Part shown: positions 44,881 through 53,277 of the stretch, piece after piece
Layout of the letters: each line of letters begins with the position of its first letter
How positions within the stretch are numbered: position 1 is the first letter of the stretch
Source of the DNA: Gammaproteobacteria bacterium
GTDB lineage: Bacteria > Pseudomonadota > Gammaproteobacteria > DSM-16500
Direction: 5' to 3'
NCBI GenBank assembly: GCA_013816845.1
Contig: JACDDU010000004.1
Location: 124,001 to 188,000, forward strand
DNA length: 64,000 nt
The notes under the pieces: model-generated
What the model saw: the letters and a program-made list of their open reading frames with translations, nothing else
Databases searched by the model: none
Told to the model about the DNA's origin: nothing
Program-made: the position numbers and the translations under genes

Positions 44881-47800
44881 TTACTTTTTTGTTGAAGGTT
44901 TAAATTGGGCTACTGCATCGCTCAAAAGCTTTACGGTACGCGGTTTGCCGAAATGAATAAGATGACGGTGTTCTGCATAGTTTTTTAAAGTAGAAGCGTC
45001 ACCTAATTTTTTTAATATAACTTCATGATCATTGACATCAAGCAAGCTATTTAGAAGCTGGTGAATTCTAGTAGACTTATCAAGGGCAATTAAATCTCCA
45101 CCAAAAGTACCCAGTTCGTGAGCATAAGCTCGTAAAGGGCGCAAGGCGGGATGATCAAGTTCACGCTCCAACTGACAAGTGAGCTTTCCAATAGTTGTAT
45201 TTTCAAATGCAAATACACCTTTGTATGCTTTTTTCATTGCAAGGTTTTGAGCATGGATATATTTATAAAATTCTTTGTATGAAGTTAACTGAGAAGATTT
45301 TTGGACGATCTCTGTCGCATAGGTAACAAGGCTTGTAGACGACAATTTTCCACTAAAAAAGGAATTGCCTTTTGTTGTAGGATTTATTTCCATATTTAAT
45401 CGATCGAGAAGCGTATCAATTGACGGTCTAAGTTCGAAGTTTATGGCCACTTTGACTGTTGGTAACTTGGTCTCATCGATTGATAGGGCGCCTACGCCTT
45501 GAGATGAAGAATCAACATTACTTCTAGTCATAGCATTGGGCTGCAATACGGATATCGGCGTTGAAACATATTTTTTTAACACAGTAAAAAAAGTGCGGAT
45601 GTTAGTAACATCCATTGTCTTTTTAATACGACGATAAGCTTTAACAAACATTTCAGGCCATGGGATGCCATATAAATTAGCAATTGCAGTGAGTGCTTTA
45701 TCACTATGCGCTATCATGTACAAAAAGTGCATTCGATTACGCAATGCGGGAGAGACTGAGCATCGGCCAGCAAAATCACCAGGATTTTGCGATGAAAATA
45801 TCATGAAACCTTCTTTAAAAGTTTCAGATTGTTTGGCTAAATTGTGTCTCGGTGTGAGAATTTCAATTAAAATTTTCTCAAGCGTTTCATCGAGATTAAG
45901 TTCATCTAAAATAACGACAGAGCCTTCTTGATAGGCTTTTGTCAAAATTTCACGAACGTTCTGTTTATTACCAGCTGTAATTTCATAGTATCTTTTTTGT
46001 GTATCTACGGCATGAGCACTAAAACCATTGGCTTCTAAGATTGCTTTGAGTAATGTGGATTTCCCTAATCCTGAATCACCTTCTAATAAAATACCCTGTT
46101 TATAATAACCATAAGAATGTGCAGCGGCGTCTTTATTTTCGGCAATTGCCTCATTACGTAATAATAAATCTTGTTGAATGGCATCATAAAGATAGACATG
46201 TTCTTCAGCAATGGTAACTTTATCAGTTAATTTGATTAAGGGTGAAGGCCTTGCAGGTTGGGCTAAATTCAAATGCGCAGCAAGTTGATTTACAAAATTG
46301 AGACGTGCAACTTGGTTATAAATCATGCCTTCAAATTCGCCACGGCAGGCTTGGAATAATAAAGTATTTTGTTCAGTTTGCGGGTAGGCATGGCTTAAAG
46401 CTAGAAAACGTTTAGCTAAATTTTCGAGATCACGGATTGAAAATTTGTAAGTTGGAACATAAGTTTCGATTAATTGATAAGCCATATGCATCGTTTTGAT
46501 AATGAATACTTGATTATCAAATGTGTGTTTGCTTAATAAATTTTTTAAGATGATGTTTTCAAGATAGCTATCGTCTGGCATCTTAAAGTATATTGTTTCA
46601 CTATAATTTTGAATAAAATGATGATAGTAACGACCAGGGAAATGCTCAGGATTACCTGTTACGATGAGCTTGTGATCTTCAGTTAAGGGATAATTTCTCC
46701 CTTTATAATATATATTTTTTTGATCCCGACTCAGTCCTTTTAGAAAGTCCCACACCCCAGGACGTGCCAAATTCGCTTCATCAAGTAATAATACTTTCTT
46801 ACCGCCTTTAGTATCCGTTAACCAAGCAATGATTTCTTCTTCATTTTCATAATAGTTAAAATTAAGGGTTTTTTGTAAATGGCGAACACTATGTGTTTTG
46901 CCTACCCCAGCTTCACCTTTAATCATAATAATAGGCGATTTTGAATCGTTGAGTAACTTATTCAATATGCGTTCACGTTTAGTGACATGGTCTTCTTTTT
47001 GGGTATGGATCAGAGGTTGCTGCAAGGCATCTTGAACTTTAGTCCAAAGTCTTTCTAAAGTCTCATCATTCAAATTAGGAAAGGATAAGTTTGCGTCGTC
47101 TAAAACAAGTGCGTCTCCAAAAAACTGATGTAAAGCTTCGCCACGAAAACAATTTAAGATTTGCCAAACATAAGGTTTTAAATTTTTTACTGAAGAAATA
47201 TGATGTTCTTCCATTAGTTCTTTTAACTTGCGTAGACGTATTGCGGAAGTATCATCGCGCTTGAAAATGAATTTTGCATAAACATTGAGGTAAGCGTAGT
47301 CCTCGCTATTTTGCGGATAATCATAGTTAAATAAACCCTTGATAGGGTTGTGTTCGTGAATTGCATTGTTTTTGAGCCGGGCAACCATCAATTTTAAATG
47401 AGCAAATTCAAGTTTTGGATGTGCGGGTCGACCAAAGCCACGGTGAGGAAGTTTGGTAGCAGCATCATAAAATTGAGCAATACGGTCAATCCATTCATGA
47501 TCTAAAGTTGAAAAATTTTTCTTATAATCACTTAGCGAATAATTTGTCTTTTTATAAGTCGGAATAGGTAACGTTTTTAATACCGATTCGGGTTGAACTA
47601 GAAAGAGGCGCCCTTTAGAAGTTATTTTCTTACCGTTGCTATACATTGCGGCGTTAGGAGAAATGAACGGTAGTAATTGCTCATATAGGTTCTTAGAGAG
47701 AATACCATTCAAAATTACATCACGACCTTTAAGCATTGCTTTTAACATGTCCTTTTGTTCATAAGTAAAGTCGATGTGACTGGTATTTTCTTGGCGGTGA

Positions 47801-50800
47801 TAATTAATTTGAGCAACTAAATCATTAAGAGTAGTTTCAAGCGTAACATCAATAATTAATACTTTTTTAGGTTTGCTATTATTATTATTACTATCCTGAG
47901 CGGTTAATTGATTAGCTAATTGTGTTGTGCAGTAATCAGTGTCATTACTAATAATGATATTGTTATGGTTTGTGGAATCGTCGACTTGGGGTGTAATAGT
48001 GTGGTTAAGCAAACCTTCAACACTCGCGCCAGGCGCCAAAATAAACGTGAATTGTTTTTCAGGTAATAAGGCCATCTTGGATAGCAAATATTGCCATTCG
48101 TTTAAGGGAATGTGACCGGTAAGATAAAAAACTTGTTTGGTAACATCAATTTTATGCAAATAACCTTGCAGTACGGTTTTAGCTTGATGATTTTCATTAA
48201 TAGTGAGTGTTTCTAAACATTCATTGAGATTATGGAGACCCAGATAAATGCGTTCCCTACTATCATTTTGATCAATTTCTTTCGTTAATGTAACGTTTAC
48301 TAAATGTGTGGGATGATTTTTATGCGCAGTTTGAATATTAATTTTATCTGAAAATGTAATGTACTGACCATTATAGAATATTCTTTTTTCAGCTTTTAAC
48401 CGCTCTAATAAAGTCATAAAACGAGGATCACGAGGCGGATTAACTATAGTAATATTAAGCGGCTTATTAACTTTTAGGGCTTCAATGAAAGGTAAATCTA
48501 TCAGCTCGATCGTGTCGCCTTCAAATAAAATTTCACCTAGTAATGTTGTTCGCCAATTGATTCGATGGAATAAATCAATTTCTAACGTTGCTAATTTAGG
48601 CTTTTCTAACGTTTCTAATACCGGCTTTTCATGTGGTAAGGATAATATTTTTTTTGATAAATTTCGTGGCTTTAGTGATTGAGGTGTGAGAGCAGCTTTT
48701 TGACAACGCGTTAAAAAAGCAGAACAACCTTTATTATTTGGCGCAGTTAAGCCAATAACTTTTACTTTTGGTTTATTAAGGCTCAATCCTAAAAGTGTGG
48801 GAGGGTCATCCATCATGCTTTTAAAGCTTGCAATTTGCGTTGAGTTAAAATTACTCCAATTAATTATAATAGTCCCGCCATTCAAAGCAATATTATATAA
48901 GGGACCATTGATTTTTTTTCTTTCGCCTGCAACAAGCTTTTTGGGTTGAAAAAAAAGCGCAATATCTTGAGGACTATGAAGATAAATACATTCTTTTAAT
49001 GGCCTATTGTCATCAATGTATTCCATTAATCGTGCGCTAATAACGAATGGATTTTGATCGGTTGTTAATTCAATAAGTGGAATTAAATCAAACTGATCAC
49101 TAAATAATTCGTCCATGTTATCCACTTGAATTACTTTTAAAACATTTTCAAAGGCTTGATAATAATCTTTCTCTGCTTGCTGCTCTGGTGGAAGTGGGAC
49201 TTGAAGTTGCGGCTTAACTTCTTCAATTGGATTATTATTATTATTATTTGTAATAATATTTTTATCAGAGTGTTTAGATTTTTCATCAACTACGGATTCA
49301 GGCAGAGGAGCGTGAAGAGGCAGTTCTACTTTCGGGTTTTCAAATATATTTTGACGTACATTTGCTGGGGTTAAATCGACCACCGGCACTCCACCTAAAT
49401 CACAACGTGAAAAAATTAGCTGACTATCTTTTTTATAAGGTATTTCCCCAAACATATGTATTTCGTTGGTTCGTGTTCTCACCGGTATAGTTAGAAAAGC
49501 CCGCGCTAAGATCATCAATGCTTCTGCGCGATGTCGACATTCAGCCTTTCCCTGATGAATTGCAATTAAAGTTTGTAGGAACAGATCAACGTCACTTTTG
49601 TCACCACTTAATTGAAGACCACTATTGTTATTATCTGAATTGTTTTGCTCGTTTTTACAAAATAAGACTAGTTCATCAAGTTTTACTTTCGAGGTCAAAT
49701 TCGTATTATATAAAAATTTTAAGGGTTGAAAATTCTGTAATGAATCTCTTAGAATGCTTGTTAATTCCTTGTCCAAGCTGTTACTTTCTATTTCTAATGG
49801 CAAATAATGTTTGTTATCGTAATATTGATTTTTAGTATATTGATAGAGCAAAGAAAAATTTTCGGATTGAGGTTGAATGTAAAAAGTTTGTTTTGCTTCA
49901 TGCCAAAATATTTTGACTGCCTGGGGAGGATTACAATAAATTGTTAAATCATTTTTCCCGATAGCTTGATGGGTAACAAGCGGATAATACTCATCAATGA
50001 CTAACTCTGTTGCTTCAATGTAGCCCGCTACTTGATTGGAAGCCAGGTTTCGTTTAAGAGAATCAAACTGATTTTTATCAAAACTTGATAGATCACCATG
50101 GGTGGCCGTCAATTGATTTGACTTAACCTTAGATCGAAAAGTAATTTTTTTAGTGTTAGGATCGAAATGAATTTCGTCATAAATACCAATGCACTGCTTA
50201 TTTTTATTAATTAATTTATCAGCGTAAAGTGTTGCTTTAACATTTCCTGAGGCTCGGTGGGATGGATTGGAGGTTAGGTCGCAATCTATATTCTGTGCTT
50301 TCAGGAAGTCGCCATATCTAAATACACCAACAGCGTCCTCTTTTTTTGGAATAGGAGGAGAAAGATTGACTATTCTGGTATCAGGAATAGAATCATGTGA
50401 TTCATCAATTTGACTTTGATCCGGAGAATACCGCAAGGGGCGAGTCAGCGTAATTTGACAGGAAGGCGGTGTATTTTTAAAGACGTCACACTCTGGACTG
50501 ACCTCAATAAACTGTAAGTTTTTACAGTCTGATAAATCGACTGGGCTAAGCGGTTGCTCCGTATTGACAATTAAGTGGAAAAGGTTTTTACAGCCTGATA
50601 GGTCAAGATTGACATTGTTGTTACTATGAATCGTCAAATTTTCTAGTGAGGATGACCCTTCCAAAGTAAGCAGGTTAGGGCATAGGATTTTGATGTTAAC
50701 ATTTTTTAAATTGGTATTTTTTCTTAAGTTCATACTAAGCGCAGAACTCATTTTCCCAAGTAGAATATAGTTTAAGATTTCTAAACTGGTTGCTTCTTCA

Positions 50801-53070
50801 AAGGCTGGACTTAACTTTTTATTATTAGTCAGATCCATTCGTCGTAGTTTTCCACAATTTTGCAAATGTATTTTAGATACATTAGAATTTGTTAAATGGA
50901 AAAATTCAATAGGTGTTTTTGTTAAAGAAATTTCACCGTCAAAGTCGAGTCCCTCTATGATTAAAATTTTTAATTTTTTAAAGCGGGAAAAATCTAGCAT
51001 TTTACAATCACGTGGTACCACTGAATTAGTAATAATGATTTCTTCAAGTTCCGACAGCTGTGATAATGAATCTAATAAGGATTGACTCAATGTTTGGCGT
51101 GAAGCTGTGTTATCTAAGGAATGGTTTAAGGTCAAGCTTTTTAAATTATTTAATGATTGAGAGTTAAGGGCCAACTTTTTTGAAGAAAATTTATTCAAAT
51201 TAATGACCAGTTCTTCCAAAGCTGGCAAATTATCAAAATTAATGTCAGATAAGTTATCAATCGTAATTTCTAATGATAACAAAGCAGGTTGGTAACCTAA
51301 AATGACAGGAGATTCTGTTGGAAGAGAAAACGTTTCTAATCGACAATGAGATAAATCAATGTTATGTGATGGATAGGTTAATGCAATCGATAAATGGCGT
51401 AAATTCTTCCAAACTCCAAAGTTGATTGATTTATCTATATCAACATCTTGGATATTTAATTCTTCTAATAAGGGCAATGCCGCAATATCTGGAAAGTCTA
51501 AAAAATAGGATGGATTTGCATTAATTAAATTTAGTTTTTTTAATTGATGAAGCTGTTTAAACAGAGGAAGCTCGGAACTTGTAAAGTAATGTTCTATGGT
51601 TAGTATTTCTAAGTTGGGCAAATTAAACGTTGTGGGCAAATTAACCCCAGGAGCGTATTTTATTGATAACTGTTTGAGCTGAATCAGGTTGCTCCAATCA
51701 ATTTTCATTTCTTCGTGAAACATTTCCAAATGCAATTCGGTTAAATTTTCAGCTTGTAATAACCCGGTAAAGTTTAAGCTGAAGGGTTCGCGAAGATTTA
51801 AGTAGGTTAAGCCCGCCAAGGTATTAAGATTAAGGGTTGTGTAATCGGAAGGATCAGTCTCCACAGTAAGTTTATCAATAGTAAGTTTTTCTAAAGTTTT
51901 AGTAATAATACCTGGATTTGTTAATAATTTACCGGGGGAGTTTTTAATTTCAAGTTGCTTTAATTGTTTAGGGTCTGGCATTTGAATGTCGATGAGATTG
52001 GGTGATTCCTCAATGATCAGATGTTCGACATTTTTTTCATATAAAAAAGTTGATGTTTGAAACGGATGCTTGATTTTAATCTTGTGTGTACCCCACACGT
52101 ATCCTTGATGAGTAAGTGTGCTTGCATCATGGGTGTAATAGCCCTGAGCATTGTTTGCATTCACTATCGCCTGATCAGGGCCTTCTAAATTATGGTGTGA
52201 GCGTTGTTCTTTAGCAGTTTGCAAATAGGCAGTGGTTGTTAATTGTAATTGACGCATCTCTTGCTTACGTTTGTCTTGAGGTAGCACCCCATTTCTTTGG
52301 CATCTTAATGAAAATAAATAAGAGTCATTCTTATGGTGAAAAAGATCTCTGATCGTTATTTTTTTTTGTTGATCAAAAGATAAATCTTTATCAGTATAAT
52401 CATCGAGTGGTAATTCATTTAAAGCATGTAATCCCAAATTAATCCTGGTTTGATAATCTGCTTGTAACCTGGACACCTTAGACGATGAAATATCGATTTC
52501 GGTTTCATCAAAATTGTCTTCAGTCATTCGGAGGTAGCTTTCAAAGTCAGTCTTAGGTTTTTTGTCTTTTCTTAACTCCGATAACTGTCTCAATAATTTT
52601 TGGTAGTTACCATAATCTAAAATAATATACTCATCATCAATATTACCAATACCCTGTTGACCTAATGCCTTTTTTATCTCTAATTCGTTTGTAAAAAAGT
52701 TATCACGTTTTTCTTTAAATAATTCGGAAATATCCTTCATCGGGATGCAGCTTTTTATATTGATTGAAGGGCCCTGCCAAATATAAATATCATAATGTTC
52801 TATTAAAGTTTGCCAAACTTTAAATTCTAGTAGGGTCGTAGTAGAACGAACGAAAGGAGGATAACTATATATAATTTTTTTGCGTGGAGTTATATCGGGG
52901 CTATCCTTTAAATCTGCCCAGCAATTTTCCTCATCTTCAATAATAGCTGACCATTTATCTAAATCGCTAGGGCCACTATCTTTATAAGTGATTTCTTGCG
53001 TTTCATTCGCTGAGCTCTTATTTGTCTCTGGCTCAAGCAATCGCCTTAAAATGGTAATTAAAACCCGCAT
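44881..53070 (-). CDS. Giant LRR / transglutaminase-like / multi-AAA+ protein, 2729 aa
   Basis: The N-terminal 340 residues are charged and helical. About 345-860 form a leucine-rich-repeat array of some twenty units (e.g. LYLNL-, LKQLSIKYAPG-type). Around 1170-1235 is a transglutaminase-like triad: C1178 (KAECRHRAEAL), H1205 (NEIHMFGEI), D1232 (VVDLTP). Residues 1390-1800 hold degenerate AAA-like cores (GGTIIINW, PLNITIVNPP, VFYLTGHIP, DVILNG). Two intact AAA+ modules follow: Walker A K2058 (GEAGVGKT) with Walker B D2097-E2098, and K2337 (GDSGLGKST) with D2389-E2390, of dynein/midasin/MoxR type. Poly-Asn linkers separate domains. There is no signal peptide. A TATAAT with a CTTAAG box lies upstream. 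I know no characterised protein with this order. Confidence 0.88.
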   Translation of the reverse strand: MRVLITILRRLLEPETNKSSANETQEITYKDSGPSDLDKWSAIIEDEENCWADLKDSPDITPRKKIIYSYPPFVRSTTTLLEFKVWQTLIEHYDIYIWQGPSINIKSCIPMKDISELFKEKRDNFFTNELEIKKALGQQGIGNIDDEYIILDYGNYQKLLRQLSELRKDKKPKTDFESYLRMTEDNFDETEIDISSSKVSRLQADYQTRINLGLHALNELPLDDYTDKDLSFDQQKKITIRDLFHHKNDSYLFSLRCQRNGVLPQDKRKQEMRQLQLTTTAYLQTAKEQRSHHNLEGPDQAIVNANNAQGYYTHDASTLTHQGYVWGTHKIKIKHPFQTSTFLYEKNVEHLIIEESPNLIDIQMPDPKQLKQLEIKNSPGKLLTNPGIITKTLEKLTIDKLTVETDPSDYTTLNLNTLAGLTYLNLREPFSLNFTGLLQAENLTELHLEMFHEEMKIDWSNLIQLKQLSIKYAPGVNLPTTFNLPNLEILTIEHYFTSSELPLFKQLHQLKKLNLINANPSYFLDFPDIAALPLLEELNIQDVDIDKSINFGVWKNLRHLSIALTYPSHNIDLSHCRLETFSLPTESPVILGYQPALLSLEITIDNLSDINFDNLPALEELVINLNKFSSKKLALNSQSLNNLKSLTLNHSLDNTASRQTLSQSLLDSLSQLSELEEIIITNSVVPRDCKMLDFSRFKKLKILIIEGLDFDGEISLTKTPIEFFHLTNSNVSKIHLQNCGKLRRMDLTNNKKLSPAFEEATSLEILNYILLGKMSSALSMNLRKNTNLKNVNIKILCPNLLTLEGSSSLENLTIHSNNNVNLDLSGCKNLFHLIVNTEQPLSPVDLSDCKNLQFIEVSPECDVFKNTPPSCQITLTRPLRYSPDQSQIDESHDSIPDTRIVNLSPPIPKKEDAVGVFRYGDFLKAQNIDCDLTSNPSHRASGNVKATLYADKLINKNKQCIGIYDEIHFDPNTKKITFRSKVKSNQLTATHGDLSSFDKNQFDSLKRNLASNQVAGYIEATELVIDEYYPLVTHQAIGKNDLTIYCNPPQAVKIFWHEAKQTFYIQPQSENFSLLYQYTKNQYYDNKHYLPLEIESNSLDKELTSILRDSLQNFQPLKFLYNTNLTSKVKLDELVLFCKNEQNNSDNNNSGLQLSGDKSDVDLFLQTLIAIHQGKAECRHRAEALMILARAFLTIPVRTRTNEIHMFGEIPYKKDSQLIFSRCDLGGVPVVDLTPANVRQNIFENPKVELPLHAPLPESVVDEKSKHSDKNIITNNNNNNPIEEVKPQLQVPLPPEQQAEKDYYQAFENVLKVIQVDNMDELFSDQFDLIPLIELTTDQNPFVISARLMEYIDDNRPLKECIYLHSPQDIALFFQPKKLVAGERKKINGPLYNIALNGGTIIINWSNFNSTQIASFKSMMDDPPTLLGLSLNKPKVKVIGLTAPNNKGCSAFLTRCQKAALTPQSLKPRNLSKKILSLPHEKPVLETLEKPKLATLEIDLFHRINWRTTLLGEILFEGDTIELIDLPFIEALKVNKPLNITIVNPPRDPRFMTLLERLKAEKRIFYNGQYITFSDKINIQTAHKNHPTHLVNVTLTKEIDQNDSRERIYLGLHNLNECLETLTINENHQAKTVLQGYLHKIDVTKQVFYLTGHIPLNEWQYLLSKMALLPEKQFTFILAPGASVEGLLNHTITPQVDDSTNHNNIIISNDTDYCTTQLANQLTAQDSNNNNSKPKKVLIIDVTLETTLNDLVAQINYHRQENTSHIDFTYEQKDMLKAMLKGRDVILNGILSKNLYEQLLPFISPNAAMYSNGKKITSKGRLFLVQPESVLKTLPIPTYKKTNYSLSDYKKNFSTLDHEWIDRIAQFYDAATKLPHRGFGRPAHPKLEFAHLKLMVARLKNNAIHEHNPIKGLFNYDYPQNSEDYAYLNVYAKFIFKRDDTSAIRLRKLKELMEEHHISSVKNLKPYVWQILNCFRGEALHQFFGDALVLDDANLSFPNLNDETLERLWTKVQDALQQPLIHTQKEDHVTKRERILNKLLNDSKSPIIMIKGEAGVGKTHSVRHLQKTLNFNYYENEEEIIAWLTDTKGGKKVLLLDEANLARPGVWDFLKGLSRDQKNIYYKGRNYPLTEDHKLIVTGNPEHFPGRYYHHFIQNYSETIYFKMPDDSYLENIILKNLLSKHTFDNQVFIIKTMHMAYQLIETYVPTYKFSIRDLENLAKRFLALSHAYPQTEQNTLLFQACRGEFEGMIYNQVARLNFVNQLAAHLNLAQPARPSPLIKLTDKVTIAEEHVYLYDAIQQDLLLRNEAIAENKDAAAHSYGYYKQGILLEGDSGLGKSTLLKAILEANGFSAHAVDTQKRYYEITAGNKQNVREILTKAYQEGSVVILDELNLDETLEKILIEILTPRHNLAKQSETFKEGFMIFSSQNPGDFAGRCSVSPALRNRMHFLYMIAHSDKALTAIANLYGIPWPEMFVKAYRRIKKTMDVTNIRTFFTVLKKYVSTPISVLQPNAMTRSNVDSSSQGVGALSIDETKLPTVKVAINFELRPSIDTLLDRLNMEINPTTKGNSFFSGKLSSTSLVTYATEIVQKSSQLTSYKEFYKYIHAQNLAMKKAYKGVFAFENTTIGKLTCQLERELDHPALRPLRAYAHELGTFGGDLIALDKSTRIHQLLNSLLDVNDHEVILKKLGDASTLKNYAEHRHLIHFGKPRTVKLLSDAVAQFKPSTKK

Positions 53071-53100
53071 GATTAAATCAACCGCAAGAAAGTTAATTTA

Positions 53101-53122
53101 ATTATAGACCTGTAAACTTAAG
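53101..53122 (-). promoter_or_regulatory. Promoter with PmrA-like half-site upstream of giant gene
   Basis: On the minus strand CTTAAG (53122-53117) stands exactly 10 bp before a perfect TATAAT (53106-53101); the ATG is 30 bp further. The distal half-site at the expected place is weak (AATAAA). Spacing matches the other two PmrA-like promoters in the window. Confidence 0.52.
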
Positions 53123-53239
53123 GAATATTTATTGGGGAATATTAGGGTTTGATGAAGCGTAATATGATGAAATATTCTTATATTATACAGTAGCTTATCT
53201 TAACTTTTTTTGCTGTTAAAGTATTAATTTTTTAAAGCT

Positions 53240-53265
53240 GTTAGGTGGGCTTGACACCCACCAAC
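53240..53265 (-). terminator. Stem-loop after cellulase gene
   Basis: GGTGGG (53244-53249) pairs with CCCACC (53257-53262), extended by GTT/AAC with one bulge. It lies 12 bp downstream of the cellulase stop on the minus strand. The following minus-strand sequence has only a weak T-run, so termination is probable but not certain. Confidence 0.5.
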
Positions 53266-53277
53266 AGTGCTCCTCTA

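Noticed and set aside
49210-49260. Short AT-rich repeats considered as a CRISPR or tandem-repeat array
   Set aside because: They are in-frame Asn codons of the giant gene without spacers; no CRISPR-like repeat-spacer pattern occurs in the window.
49156-49374. Plus-strand frame opposite the giant gene
   Set aside because: Antisense shadow created by the AAT-rich poly-Asn region; rich in Ile, Phe and Cys with no start signal.
44881-53070. Giant protein considered as a STAND-type NLR antiphage sensor
   Set aside because: The NTPase modules are MoxR/midasin-like AAA+ with two Walker pairs, not a single NACHT/NB-ARC; no defence genes are nearby and the promoter and neighbours fit an effector-type gene better. 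Not excluded, but not supported.
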